DNA from: Aphelocoma coerulescens | Taxonomy: Eukaryota; Chordata; Aves; Passeriformes; Corvidae | Length of the DNA: 64,000 bases | Assembly: GCF_041296385.1 (NCBI RefSeq) | Contig: NC_091017.1 | Location: 11,464,001-11,528,000, forward strand | Direction of reading: 5' to 3' | Part shown: piece after piece, positions 45,001 through 59,500 of the stretch | How the letters are laid out: each line of letters opens with the position of its first letter | Position numbering within the stretch: the first letter of the stretch is position 1 | Notes under the pieces: model-generated | Seen by the model: the letters and a program-made list of their open reading frames with translations, nothing else | Told to the model about the DNA's origin: nothing | Databases searched by the model: none | Position numbers and translations under genes: made by a program

Positions 45001-48000
45001 GAAACAGCAAGAGAATGACTGTACGTCGAGCTGAGGAAAAGCCGTGCACAGCAGCCTGTGGCTGCGTGCAGTGTTCACGCTGAAGAGCGGCAAAGCTCCA
45101 AGCCATCACTGCGCTTCAGTCCTGTCCGGACCACAGAAGGCGAAGAACGAAGCAGCTGGGCACCGGCTTCATGGGCTCAGTGGAGCGACTTGCAAATGTC
45201 CAGCCAAGAGCTGCTTCAACAAGCAGATTCAGCTGAGAATGCTCTGCCTGCTTCAACAAAGTAAGGCGCAGCCCTTGCACTGCAGCACACTGCCTGGCCA
45301 GAAACAGGTTCTTACACCTTCAGTGCTGCCGAGCCCACGCAGCTTGAGCACACCCAGAAGGACGCGTCCAGAAAGAAGGCGTTCTTCGAGTGCCTTGTCC
45401 TTCCTTGTTCTGTCTTTCATCTGCACCTGAAACAGTGGGTCTACGTGTTTTCCTTCCCAGGGAAAAGAACTTTCATTCTTGTCCAGGAGTCTATGGCTAA
45501 AATGGTGATTGCATGTCCCATATCCAATACAACCAAGGATTACTCCCGGAGGAAAGCTGCCAGGACAGATGGGTCTTGCTGGCTTTGACCACCCCTGGGC
45601 CACCTCTCATATTCTCCTGAAACAGTGGGGTACATGAAGGCATTGCCATACCTGATCATCCCTTGCCATGCAGAGCCCAGCCTTGCATTGCCTTACAGAC
45701 ACCTCTGTGTACCTCCCTTGCCCTTCCTATGTCTCCATTGCATGGCCTTGTTCACCAATCTCCCACCTTGACTTTCTTACCCCTTGTTTCCTGGTCTTGT
45801 CTTGCCTGCTTCTCCTATGACTCTCTTGGCCTTGCCTAAGTCTCTCTTGCCTTGCTTTGCAAAGCCAACACTTGCCTTGCCCTGCAAAGCCAACACTTGC
45901 CTTGCCCTGCTACCCCTCTTTCCCTCGCCTAGTCTACCCACCTTTGACTGGCCTATCCATCCGATCATCACCTTTTCTGCACCACCCCTCCATGCTCTTG
46001 TCTTGCCTTGGCCTGCCTACCCTTCCCTTGCCTTGCACTGCCTTGCATAACCCTTGCCCTTCTTGACATTTGTGCCCCTTTCCAACATGGCCTTGCTTTC
46101 CTTTGCCTACCCCTCCCAATCCCTGCTTTGCCTACAGATTCCTGGCCTTCTTTTGTCTACCACTCCTTTGCCTTTTGTGGGAACCAACAGCTGGTCTGAA
46201 GGCCTCACAGACATTTCCGTTGATACAATCATTTTGTACCCGTGAGAATTGCAGAAGCAAGAAGATAAACAACAGAAAGAAGTTGTAACAGCTGCAAAAG
46301 GGACGATACTGGCTGATGTTTAGCAAAGAATGTGTGTACACTATAGACAACCAGTAGTATTGTATTATAGCAAAATAATAGTCCATGCACATGTAGCTAA
46401 AAAAGTGCATAAGAGAAGATGCATAAATAATACAAGTGGTTTTTTGCCATTGCTCGGGGCAGAGAGTGTATGTGTGTCGTGACCGTCTCAACAGCAACAG
46501 CCTTGCACTGCCTTTCATAACCAGCCCCTGCCTACTGCCTCCTTCCCTGGCCTTCCATGTCTTGTCTTCCTCTCCTTTGATTTAACTTGCTTCTCCTATC
46601 TCTCCCTTGCTTGCCTTACTCCACTGACCTTTCTGTGTTCTTGCCTTGACTTGCCTAGCTGTTCCTTGCTTCACATTGCTTTGTGTAAGCATTCCCTGTT
46701 TTTATTTGCCTACCCCTTTCTTGCCTGGCCTTTCCTTGCCTAGCCTTTCTTGTCTTTGCCTGCCCTCTGCATCACTGGACTTACCTTCCTATGCCCTGCC
46801 TTCCCTACAGCTTCTGGGCCTTCTCTTGCCTCGCACTCATTGGCCCTACTTTGCTGCCTGCTCACTGCTCTTGCTTTGCTTTCCCTAACTTTCCCTTGAC
46901 TTGACTAGAATTGCCTAAACTTACTTTGACTGCATTGCCTTGCCTGCATGGAAGAAAAGGCAAGGCAGGGCAAAGCAAGGAAATCATAGGCAGGGCAGGG
47001 CAAGGGAGACATAGGCAAGAGAGACGTAGCCAAGGAAGGCAAAGCAAGGGTAGGCTAGGAAAAACCAGGCAATGGTACTGAAGGCAACGCAAGGCCAAGT
47101 GACTCATAATGCCTTTCCTTGGAATGCAAAGGTCTGAATCCCAGTGTTGGTGGAGCAGATGATAAGGTCCCATGGGGAAGTAAACTCAACTGAGACATTT
47201 CTCTCCTGGCACCTCTTGTGTAGGAGCAATTCTTAGATATATTCAATATTGGCGGTAGCACGCCAGTTCCTCAGAGAGGATGACAATGCTTTTCCATGGG
47301 AAGGAAAGCACCTAGCCCCAGTGTTTCAGGTGCACATAAGAAGCTGCCTAGTGGAGGTAAAGGGCAGCAGCAACTTTCTGTCCTGGCATATTTGGTGTAG
47401 AAGCACTGCCTTGATTTGTACAAGTATGGAGTTGCTACGCCCTATTTTCAAGGCAGTCTCCTGAAAAAGTCAATTTTGGCATGTCGTTTCCACTTCTGAA
47501 AGGTGGTCTTCTGAACTCTTGGCAGTAAGCCAAGACAAGCAGCTATGCTCATCCTTGGTGTGCAGCTGATTTAGACACCAGGGCAGGTAATGTCCAGTAA
47601 CACTGTTCTGGCACATTGGATGGGAGCAGTTCCTGGATGTTTTCTATTTTGGAGGAGGAGATCCCAGTTCTTCTGAGATGGGCTCATAGTTTCTCTCTTT
47701 GGCAAAGAAAGCAGTTTTGGATCTGCATGTAGGGTGTTCTCAGCGAATTAATGGCTTTTCCTCATGGGCAGTTCTGTGGGCTATAGCTGTTGAACTGTTA
47801 GAGAAGGAATGAAAAAGCCAAGCTGTTGAACAAATTTGCATCCTGCTGACTTTAGCAGCCCCTGATAAAATTCTGTTTGCATCCTGACTCTGTGAGACTG
47901 AAGGATTATGATGGTACTTAAAGCTGAGGAGGAAAGTGCACATAGAAGAGCATGTGAATTTAATGGCTCTTCCTAGTAGGCAGTTCTCTGGGCTAGAGCT

Positions 48001-51000
48001 GTTGAACTGTTAGAGAGGGAATGCAAGAGCCAAGCTTCTGAGCTCTTTTCCCTGCTACCTTTAAAGTATGAGCATTCCCTGGTGCTCTCCTATTTGGATA
48101 ATAAGTTAGAGTGGGTTTCACATTCACTTTGAAGAATAGAAACAGCGCCATGTGAACCTGTGCCATCAGCTTTCCTTTCCAACTAAATGTTCCTACTTGC
48201 AATCTTGCAATTCTTACTTGCAATCATGCAGAGCACCGTGCTTGAGGCTGGTGCATTGAAGAAAATTAAATTAGGGCTGTATCAGTACAAAGGAGAGATT
48301 GCCATTTGCAAAACCTCGTTTCGCTTAAGTTAGTAATATTGTAAGTGTTAATTGAGTGGTCATTGGTTGCCTATCACCATCCTGATGCACTAATTTCATC
48401 AAGTGTAAATATTGGTCACAAAAGGTGCCCATTCAGCAACCTGTTGCTGTCTCCACATGGAAGTGTCTTCCGGACGAAATCAAAAGACATTCGAAGAGCC
48501 AGGATCCGCAAAGGAACAAACTATTGCCACATGAATGGTGCTGGGCGCCATGAGGAGCAGTTAACTTTAACCTGCGCTCTGTCAGCACTCAGAAGAACAA
48601 CCCCAGCATGGCAGGGGGGACTTGCAAAAGAAGGAAAGGCCCCTCACCTAGCTATAAACCACCCAAAGTGCAGAGCCAAGTTGAAAACACCACTGCTCTC
48701 AAATCAACCGTGTCAGGACAAAAAGATTTCACTGATCTCCCCCTTCCAGGTACAAACTCTTATGTGCACCACACTCAGAGGGCAATGTGAGCTCCCCAGC
48801 GCTGTCTTTCACTCTCGCAGAGTCCAGATACTAACTTGTGAACATCCTACACAAACATTAGCTCATGAAAGTGCCAGCTTGAGCAAGAACAGCAGACCCT
48901 CCCATTGCACCCCCTTGTCATTCAGAGTGCGGCGGTTTGTTGAAAATCATGGACTCGGAAAGACCAATGCAGCAACTGCTTTTCTCTCTCCTACTGCCTT
49001 TCCCTGAGCGAGAGGTAGATGGATGATGTGGACTTAGTGGAACAGAAAGAGTATGACTGTACTTATAAGGGAGGAAAACCCCCCACAGCATACTGTGCTG
49101 TGTGCAGTACACGCTCTGAAAAGAGACAAAGCTGAATGCTGCCAGCGGGCTTCGGTTCTCAGACTGCTTGCATGGGCAGAGCTGCGGGCTCTTTTAAGGA
49201 TGGAAACTGGCATCTGTGAGTGTAAAGAATGTGACTTTCCACACAGCTTAGAAGAAAGGTGCATAGCCCCAGTGAGAAGTGTGTACGTGAAAGACTGGCA
49301 GAAGAAGTCGCAGTCCAGCAAGGCTGGTATCTTTTTCTTTGTGCCAAATAGGCACCTTGGGAACATGAAAGTACTTGATGGTAGCCAAACTGACAGTGAA
49401 GGCACAGAACACCGTCGGGTGTGTGCAGTGTACAGACGCAATGTAAAAGCCCTGAGTACCATTTGACTGCAGTCATAGTGCAAGTTTGCAACTGTACCAT
49501 GCAAGGCCAGTGAAAGCTTCCTGTGCGGCCACATTTTCGTATTGGAGCTCGCTAGCTGGAAGTGATTCGGTTTGTCTGCAGTATCCGCTCGACTGAATGT
49601 GATGTGTCACTGGAAAGAAAAGTACAGACCAGCAGTGCGTTTGATATGGTTCAGGGGCTGCAAAGGAAATGTACAGGCCACCTCTGGGATTTTGGTCTTT
49701 GTGCATTCCCATGGCAGCAGTTCCTGGATGTTTTTGTTCTACAGTTTAGGCTCAGTGAGAGAGAAAAAATGCGAGAGCACGCATAGCAGAGCCACAGGGA
49801 GAATTGCTGAGGTATGAGTTGCGTGCTGTTCAGATACTGCCGTACCAAAGGCCTACCTAAACACTGCTGCTGATCTAGCATGTCTTTCTGTAGCAAGACT
49901 TGTTGGTACTGCAAAACAGAAGATGCGTGAGGTCAAATGAATCTGGACAGAAAATTTCAGATGAGCAGCCTATGAGTGCATGATTGAAACAGTAAATTTA
50001 GGTGACAGAATAGATCGTGGCATCGATTTGCGTAGTGTTAATATTCTCTGAAGGGAATGCAAAAAGCCAAGATGTGTTTTCCATTCTAGCTGTTCCTGAC
50101 AAAAACTGAGGAATAAAACTTTCGTTCTAGATGGAATGTAACATTCAGTTCCCAGGATTTTGCACTCCAAAGTTCAACAAAAGAGTTTCCACAAGAATCT
50201 TGAGAAGAAGCACAATCACTTCCACCTAGAGCTGGAAGAGGAAGAGGCAGCGGCACAAGCAAGTGCCCTTGAGCGTCCTCCTTCCGAATGCTAGAACGTC
50301 AATTCAGCAGGCAGGAGTGCAGCAGCCACCCTTCGTCTTGCAAGCCCATACGACGCGCACACCAGCCCGGTGCTCTGCGGCTTCGTCCTTCGCCTTTTCG
50401 AGCACGCCGTACCTTCATTCTCCCGGAGGCGAACAGCGGTCTGCTTCTCGCACGGAACGCTGTGTCGGCAGCCAAGCGCTCCAGTGCACTGCTTCTGCCC
50501 AAACACGCCTGGGCCCTGCACCTCTCCTTCCCAGCGCTACGTAGCAGCACAATCTGTCCCTCTTGCGATCCCAAGCTAAGCGGAAAGCTTCTCGGCTACG
50601 TCTCCCGCAGAGAGCTGTGCCAGGACAATAAGCTTGCAAGCACTTTGCTCCTGACACTAGTGGCAACAGGGATTCGCACCACCTTCCAGGAGCAGTCCTC
50701 TTGCCTTTTACAAGGTGCAAAAGCGCCCCCTCTGTGGCGGTGCTGTCTGCCCGGTCTTTCTCGGCTCGAAGCACCACGAGGCACACAAGACTCTCTCGCA
50801 AGGACCGAAATTCCCGATAGGCGTCTCTGCGCTTTCTGCAATGCTGCACGCACAAGCCCGGTGCTCTGAGGCTTCGTTCTTCGCCTTTCGTTGTCTGGGC
50901 AGAAGAGAAGCCGAGCGAGGCCATTGTGCTTTGCCGCTTGTCAGTGTGCTGTGCACGGTTTTTCCGCAGCTCGAGCTAGCGGGAGACCCCTTCGGTTTCG

Positions 51001-52142
51001 CGGCGTCCACACTACCCATGGTAGCTCTCGCTCAGCGAAACTTGAAGGGGAGAAGCACTTGCTGGATGAGTCTTTCAGTGTGCAGGACTTTGAAAACACA
51101 GCAGCGCAATCGGGGCCACGAGAAGGACCGCTGAGAAGTCGCTCTCGCACAGAGAACCGTGCCAGGATGACGAGCTCGCCCAGCATTTACCCCTGACACT
51201 TGGGGAACTCGTAGTTGCCAGTGCCTTCCAGGGGCAGTCTGCTTTCTGTCATAACCTGCATAGGGCCCGTCAGATGGTGGTGCTGTCTGCCTTCTCCTTC
51301 TCGGCCAGAGTGTACTCTGGTGCACACTGCAGTCTGGCAAGGAGCAAAGATCTTCGGTAGACATCTCGCACAGGAGAAAGTTGCCAAGAAAGAACCACGT
51401 TCTTCATCAGCCCTCCTCATGTCCCGATTGGGGTGCTGCCTTCAAAGCCTTGCACATTGAAAGACTTCTCCAGCAAGTGCTTCTCCCCTGGCGCACTTCG
51501 CTGAGTGAGAGCTGCATGGGCAGCGTGGACTCAGCGAAACCGAAAGGGTGTCGCTGTAGCTCGAGCTGAGCAAAGAAACCGTGCACGGTGCACCGTTGGT
51601 GGGTGCAGCATGCACGCGGAAAAGCAGCAAAGTTCACTGCCATCGCTGGCCTTCTCTTCAGTCCAGACCACTTAAGGCAAACAATTTAGCTGCAGAGCAC
51701 TGGGCTTGCGTGTGCAGTGCACCAAATTGCCCAAGACCAGCAAGGGCTCGTTCACAAGCAGAGTCGGCTGAGAGCATTCTTGCTTGCTCCAGAAAGGAAG
51801 CCGCAGCTATAGTGCTTCATCCCACAGCGTGGACATAGGCACTTTCCTAGTTGTTCAGCCTTGCAGAGTCCCTGCAACTAGAGCTCAGCCAGGAGCAGGC
51901 GTCAAAGCAGAAGGCTTTCCTAAAGCACGCCTCTCCAACCAGCCTTCGGAAATCGCAAATGACACTGTGGCTCTGTGCCTTTCTTCTAAGACAGACGCCC
52001 ACCTTGCTTTCACTCTCGCAGCTCCCTTGGCAGCCTCCAGCAGCTGCTTTCCTGGAGAACGGCCCGAGAAGTAGAAGCCAGGGCTGGGCTGCACCTTCGC
52101 CTTCCGCACGTAAGCGGCACCAGACTCACCGGTGCGCTCTGT
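42032..52142 (+). repeat. 10,111-bp higher-order repeat, copy 2
   Basis: Private changes include aaaatctgtg near 44,315, aacactg near 47,600, agatgagc near 49,960 and tttacccctg near 51,187. It shares cggttctc (about 49,152) and cttcggtttcg (about 50,991) with copy 3 against copy 1. Confidence 0.95.
42690..43401. mobile_element. 712-bp LTR-like insertion, 10.1-kb copy 2
   Basis: Same element as at 32579-33290, shifted by 10,111 bp, with intact gagct flanks. No difference from copy 1 was noticed within it. Confidence 0.6.
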
Positions 52143-52254
52143 TCTTCCCTCCTCCGCTGCATGCTACTACCATCGTGTTCTCGGAAAGACGGAGACTGAA
52201 GGGAAGCGCAAATGCTTCCACAGAGAGCTACAAGAGGAATAGGCAGCAGCAGCA

Positions 52255-52263
52255 CAGGTAAGT
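52255..52263 (+). other. Splice-donor-like site, variable between copies
   Basis: Reads cag|gtaagt, a full match to the vertebrate 5' splice consensus; the same is found at 62,367-62,375. The matching position reads cag|gcaagt in copy 1 (32,034-32,042) and cag|gaaagt in copy 2 (42,144-42,152), while array units have cgg|gtaact. With no transcript evidence this may be chance. Confidence 0.25.
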
Positions 52264-52800
52264 GCCGTGGAACTTCCTCCTTCCCAAGGCTATAACGTCA
52301 ATTCAGCAGGCAGGAGAGTGGCAGCCACGCTCGTCTTGCAGCCCGTACAACGAGCACGCGAGCCCGGCGCTCCGCGGCTTCGTTCTTCGCCTTTTCGAGC
52401 ACGCCGTACCTTCGTTCCCCCGGAGGCGGACGGTCTTCTGCTTCTCGCCCGGAACACTGTGCCCGGCAGTGCAGCGCTTTCTGCGGCAAGCTGCAAAGCG
52501 CCCGTCAGATGGCGATGCTGTCTGCCCGCTCCTCGGCTCGAGTGTACTCCGGCGCACGCTGCCGTCTCGCAAGGAGCAAAGAGCTTCGGTAGACATCTCG
52601 CACAGGAGAAAGGTGCCAGGACGACACCACATTCCTCCTCACCCCTTCTCGTGGCCCACATTGTGGTGCTGCCTTCAAAGCCGTGCGCATTGAAAGACTC
52701 TTCCAGCAAGTGCTTCTCCCCTGGCACACTTCGCTCAGCGACAGCTACGTGGGCAGCGTGGACTCAGCGAAACTGAAAGGGTGTCCTTGTAGCTCGAGCT

Positions 52801-53512
52801 TGTTGGAGAGGATGAAAGTTTGGTAAGAAAGTTTCACAGCTATGTAAGCTTGACAGAAAGATCTCTGAATGTAGAAACTTAGCATGAGGTAGAAATGGAA
52901 ACGAGTTTTGATAGAGAGTAAAAGGTGTTTTGCTGAAACACTGATCACTGAATAACTGAGAAGGCAAAGGTTGGAGATTGAGTTGGAAGGAGATGTTTTT
53001 TATTAGGACACCGGTATGTGAGTACAAACAAGCACATGTTTTTCACCAAGTAAATAAGTCTCAAGAAGGCCATAAGGAAATAGAAAACATGTTTTTACCA
53101 AAAAGAGAGCTATCGCAGGCAAACAAGAAATGTCGATGTAGCAAGAAGAAGAGAGGTCTGAGAATTTTCCACTGTAAGCTTAAATTGTAACATACTTACT
53201 CTTGTGATTGGATAAGAATGACTATAATATGGTAATGGTAGTAGTCATGATAGGCTACAGGCAAATGTAAAGGTATTGTTGTATGGTGCTTATTGGTTGC
53301 TATGTATTGAGATACTCAGCAAAGAAAAATACATAATGCTTTCTAACTTGAACAGAAAGCGGCTCCAGGTATGCCTACCAGCTGTAGCTGACAGCTGTAG
53401 GGCTGGCTCTGGATACCCACTCCCTGAAATGCTGTAACTTCGCCTATGCAATACACAGCTTTCAAGAGAGCCGCCTGAAGTCCAGACACCCTTCGCGAGC
53501 CTTTCTCCTATA
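52801..53512. mobile_element. 712-bp LTR-like insertion, 10.1-kb copy 3
   Basis: Same element as at 32579-33290, shifted by 20,222 bp, with intact gagct flanks. Confidence 0.6.
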
Positions 53513-56500
53513 GAGCTGTGGAAAGAAATCGTGCACGCTACACCGAGGGTGCGTGCAGCATGCACGAGCAAAAGCGGCAAAGTTCAGTGCCCTCGCTGGG
53601 CTTCCCTTCCGTGCGGATAACGTGAGGCGAAAAATGAAGCCGCAGAGCACCGGGCTTGCAGGTGCAGTGCACCGAGTTGCAGAAGTCCAGCAGGCTCGTT
53701 CACAAGCCAAGCCGGCTGAGGGAGTCCTCGCGTCTCCAAAAGGGAACGCGGAGCCGTAGCACTTCATCCCACAGCGTGGAGATAGGCACTTCCCTAGTCG
53801 TTCAGCCTTGCAGAGTCCCTGCAGCTAGAGCTCACCCAGGAGCAGGCGTCAAAGCAGAAGGCCCTCCTAAAGCACCCTTTCTCCAAGCAGCCTCCTGAAA
53901 GGGCGCATCACAGTGCGGCTCTGCGCCTTTCTTCTAAGACAGACGCCCGCTATACTTTCGTGCTCGCAGCTCCCTTGGCAGCCTCCAGCAGCTACTCTCC
54001 TGGAGAACGGCCGTAGACGTCAAAGCCAGTGCTGGGCTGCACCTCCGCCCTCCCCAGGTAAGCAACAGCGAACTCACCGGTGCACTCTGTACTTCCCTCC
54101 TCCGCTTGCATCCTACATGCATTCGTGTTCTCCGAAACTCAGAGACTGAAGGGAAGGGCAATTGCTTCCCCAGATAGCTGCAAGGGCACTAGGCAGCAGC
54201 AGCACAAATTTCACATGACCTGATGCACTGTAGAGATATTACCCTGTTACCCCTCCTTTCTCCTCGTCCTCGACCAATTGTGGTGGGATGTCGAAAGGCT
54301 TGGCCAGCGAAAAGCTCATCCAGCAAGGGCGTCTCTCTTGACGCATTTCCCTGACCGAGAGCTACACAGATGGTCTGGACACTGTAAAACAGCAAGAAAA
54401 TAATTCTATGTCCAGCTGAGGAAAATCCGTGCACAGAAAAATGTAGATGCCTGCAGTAAACAATCTGAAGAGCGGCAAAGCTCCAAGCCATCGCTGCGCT
54501 TCAGTCCTGTCCGGACCACAGAAGGCGAAGAACGAAGCAGCTGGGCACCGGCTTCATGGACTCAGTGGCGCGACTTGCAAACGTCCAGCCAAGAGCTGCT
54601 TCAACAAGCAGATTCAGCCGAGAATGCTCTGCCTGCACTTTCCCTCGCAGCGCTAGGCAGCACCACGTTCTGTTTGCGTGGCAGCCTGATTCTTAACGGA
54701 AAGATTCTCAATGCCTGTGTCTGGCACAGAGAACGGTTTTAGGTCAGCAAGCTCACCCGGCGCTTACCCTCGACGCGTGCAAACCTGTATTTGCACCGCA
54801 TTCCAGTGGCAGCCCTCTTTCCTTTCCAGCCGGCACAGCGCCGTCAGATCGCGGTGCTCTCTGCACCTGCCTTCTCGCTTCCAAGTGCCACCGCGCACAT
54901 TACAGCCTTGCAGGGAGCGAAGAGGCGGAGAGGCGTCTCGCAAAGAAGAACGTGCCGGGACGAAAAGGTGCTCTTTCCTTTCTCCTCCTCCTTTGCCCGA
55001 ATGGTGGTGCTGTGTTGAAAGGCTTGGCCAGCGAAAAGCTCATCCAGCAAGTGTTTCTCTCCTGACGCCTTTCGCTGAGCGAGAGAGCTACACGGACACT
55101 TTCGACTCGGGGAAACAGCAAGAGAATGACTGTACGTCGAGCTGAGGAAAAGCCGTGCACAGCAGCCTGTGGCTGCGTGCAGTGTTCACGCTGAAGAGCG
55201 GCAAAGCTCCAAGCCATCGCTGCGCTTCAGTCCTGTCCGGACCACAGAAGGCGAAGAACGAAGCAGCTGGGCACCGGCTTCATGGGCTCAGTGGAGCGAC
55301 TTGCAAATGTCCAGCCAAGAGCTGCTTCAACAAGCAGATTCAGCTGAGAATGCTCTGCCTGCTTCAACAAAGTAAGGCGCAGCCCTTGCACTGCAGCACA
55401 CTGCCTGGCCAGAAACAGGTTCTTACACCTTCAGTGCTGCCGAGCCCACGCAGCTTGAGCACACCCAGAAGGACGCGTCCAGAAAGAAGGCGTTCTTCGA
55501 GTGCCTTGTCCTTCCTTGTTCTGTCTTTCATCTGCACCTGAAACAGTGGGTCTACGTGTTTTCCTTCCCAGGGAAAAGAACTTTCATTCTTGTCCAGGAG
55601 TCTATGGCTAAAATGGTGATTGCATGTCCCATATCCAATACAACCAAGGATTACTCCCGGAGGAAAGCTGCCAGGACAGATGGGTCTTGCTGGCTTTGAC
55701 CACCCCTGGGCCACCTCTCATATTCTCCTGAAACAGTGGGGTACATGAAGGCATTGCCATACCTGATCATCCCTTGCCATGCAGAGCCCAGCCTTGCATT
55801 GCCTTACAGACACCTCTGTGTACCTCCCTTGCCCTTCCTATGTCTCCATTGCATGGCCTTGTTCACCAATCTCCCACCTTGACTTTCTTACCCCTTGTTT
55901 CCTGGTCTTGTCTTGCCTGCTTCTCCTATGACTCTCTTGGCCTTGCCTAAGTCTCTCTTGCCTTGCTTTGCAAAGCCAACACTTGCCTTGCCCTGCAAAG
56001 CCAACACTTGCCTTGCCCTGCTACCCCTCTTTCCCTCGCCTAGTCTACCCACCTTTGACTGGCCTATCCATCCGATCATCACCTTTTCTGCACCACCCCT
56101 CCATGCTCTTGTCTTGCCTTGGCCTGCCTACCCTTCCCTTGCCTTGCACTGCCTTGCATAACCCTTGCCCTTCTTGACATTTGTGCCCCTTTCCAACATG
56201 GCCTTGCTTTCCTTTGCCTACCCCTCCCAATCCCTGCTTTGCCTACAGATTCCTGGCCTTCTTTTGTCTACCACTCCTTTGCCTTTTGTGGGAACCAACA
56301 GCTGGTCTGAAGGCCTCACAGACATTTCCGTTGATACAATCATTTTGTACCCGTGAGAATTGCAGAAGCAAGAAGATAAACAACAGAAAGAAGTTGTAAC
56401 AGCTGCAAAAGGGACGATACTGGCTGATGTTTAGCAAAGAATGTGTGTACACTATAGACAACCAGTAGTATTGTATTATAGCAAAATAATAGTCCATGCA

Positions 56501-59500
56501 CATGTAGCTAAAAAAGTGCATAAGAGAAGATGCATAAATAATACAAGTGGTTTTTTGCCATTGCTCGGGGCAGAGAGTGTATGTGTGTCGTGACCGTCTC
56601 AACAGCAACAGCCTTGCACTGCCTTTCATAACCAGCCCCTGCCTACTGCCTCCTTCCCTGGCCTTCCGTGTCTTGTCTTCCTCTCCTTTGATTTAACTTG
56701 CTTCTCCTATCTCTCCCTTGCTTGCCTTACTCCACTGACCTTTCTGTGTTCTTGCCTTGACTTGCCTAGCTGTTCCTTGCTTCACATTGCTTTGTGTAAG
56801 CATTCCCTGTTTTTATTTGCCTACCCCTTTCTTGCCTGGCCTTTCCTTGCCTAGCCTTTCTTGTCTTTGCCTGCCCTCTGCATCACTGGACTTACCTTCC
56901 TATGCCCTGCCTTCCCTACAACTTCTGGGCCTTCTCTTGCCTCGCACTCATTGGCCCTACTTTGCTGCCTGCTCACTGCTCTTGCTTTGCTTTCCCTAAC
57001 TTTCCCTTGACTTGACTAGAATTGCCTAAACTTACTTTGACTGCATTGCCTTGCCTGCATGGAAGAAAAGGCAAGGCAGGGCAAAGCAAGGAAATCATAG
57101 GCAGGGCAGGGCAAGGGAGACATAGGCAAGAGAGACGTAGCCAAGGAAGGCAAAGCAAGGGTAGGCTAGGAAAAACCAGGCAATGGTACTGAAGGCAACG
57201 CAAGGCCAAGTGACTCATAATGCCTTTCCTTGGAATGCAAAGGTCTGAATCCCAGTGTTGGTGGAGCAGATGATAAGGTCCCATGGGGAAGTAAACTCAA
57301 CTGAGACATTTCTCTCCTGGCACCTCTTGTGTAGGAGCAATTCTTAGATATATTCAATATTGGCGGTAGCACGCCAGTTCCTCAGAGAGGATGACAATGC
57401 TTTTCCATGGGAAGGAAAGCACCTAGCCCCAGTGTTTCAGGTGCACATAAGAAGCTGCCTAGTGGAGGTAAAGGGCAGCAGCAACTTTCTGTCCTGGCAT
57501 ATTTGGTGTAGAAGCACTGCCTTGATTTGTACAAGTATGGAGTTGCTACGCCCTATTTTCAAGGCAGTCTCCTGAAAAAGTCAATTTTGGCATGTCGTTT
57601 CCACTTCTGAAAGGTGGTCTTCTGAACTCTTGGCAGTAAGCCAAGACAAGCAGCTATGCTCATCCTTGGTGTGCAGCTGATTTAGACACCAGGGCAGGTA
57701 ATGTCCAGTAACAGTGTTCTGGCACATTGGATGGGAGCAGTTCCTGGATGTTTTCTATTTTGGAGGAGGAGATCCCAGTTCTTCTGAGATGGGCTCATAG
57801 TTTCTCTCTTTGGCAAAGAAAGCAGTTTTGGATCTGCATGTAGGGTGTTCTCAGCGAATTAATGGCTTTTCCTCATGGGCAGTTCTGTGGGCTATAGCTG
57901 TTGAACTGTTAGAGAAGGAATGAAAAAGCCAAGCTGTTGAACAAATTTGCATCCTGCTGACTTTAGCAGCCCCTGATAAAATTCTGTTTGCATCCTGACT
58001 CTGTGAGACTGAAGGATTATGATGGTACTTAAAGCTGAGGAGGAAAGTGCACATAGAAGAGCATGTGAATTTAATGGCTCTTCCTAGTAGGCAGTTCTCT
58101 GGGCTAGAGCTGTTGAACTGTTAGAGAGGGAATGCAAGAGCCAAGCTTCTGAGCTCTTTTCCCTGCTACCTTTAAAGTATGAGCATTCCCTGGTGCTCTC
58201 CTATTTGGATAATAAGTTAGAGTGGGTTTCACATTCACTTTGAAGAATAGAAACAGCGCCATGTGAACCTGTGCCATCAGCTTTCCTTTCCAACTAAATG
58301 TTCCTACTTGCAATCTTGCAATTCTTACTTGCAGTCATGCAGAGCACCGTGCTTGAGGCTGGTGCATTGAAGAAAATTAAATTAGGGCTGTATCAGTACA
58401 AAGGAGAGATTGCCATTTGCAAAACCTCGTTTCGCTTAAGTTAGTAATATTGTAAGTGTTAATTGAGTGGTCATTGGTTGCCTATCACCATCCTGATGCA
58501 CTAATTTCATCAAGTGTAAATATTGGTCACAAAAGGTGCCCATTCAGCAACCTGTTGCTGTCTCCACATGGAAGTGTCTTCCGGACGAAATCAAAAGACA
58601 TTCGAAGAGCCAGGATCCGCAAAGGAACAAACTATTGCCACATGAATGGTGCTGGGCGCCATGAGGAGCAGTTAACTTTAACCTGCGCTCTGTCAGCACT
58701 CAGAAGAACAACCCCAGCATGGCAGGGGGGACTTGCAAAAGAAGGAAAGGCCCCTCACCTAGCTATAAACCACCCAAAGTGCAGAGCCAAGTTGAAAACA
58801 CCACTGCTCTCAAATCAACCGTGTCAGGACAAAAAGATTTCACTGATCTCCCCCTTCCAGGTACAAACTCTTATGTGCACCACACTCAGAGGGCAATGTG
58901 AGCTCCCCAGCACTGTCTTTCACTCTCGCAGAGTCCAGATACTAACTTGTGAACATCCTACACAAACATTAGCTCATGAAAGTGCCAGCTTGAGCAAGAA
59001 CAGCAGACCCTCCCATTGCACCCCCTTGTCATTCAGAGTGCGGCGGTTTGTTGAAAATCATGGACTCGGAAAGACCAATGCAGCAACTGCTTTTCTCTCT
59101 CCTACTGCCTTTCCCTGAGCGAGAGGTAGATGGATGATGTGGACTTAGTGGAACAGAAAGAGTATGACTGTACTTATAAGGGAGGAAAACCCCCCACAGC
59201 ATACTGTGCTGTGTGCAGTACACGCTCTGAAAAGAGACAAAGCTGAATGCTGCCAGCGGGCTTCGGTTCTCAGACTGCTTGCATGGGCAGAGCTGCGGGC
59301 TCTTTTAAGGATGGAAACTGGCATCTGTGAGTGTAAAGAATGTGACTTTCCACACAGCTTAGAAGAAAGGTGCATAGCCCCAGTGAGAAGTGTGTACGTG
59401 AAAGACTGGCAGAAGAAGTCGCAGTCCAGCAAGGCTGGTATCTTTTTCTTTGTGCCAAATAGGCACCTTGGGAACATGAAAGTACTTGATGGTAGCCAAA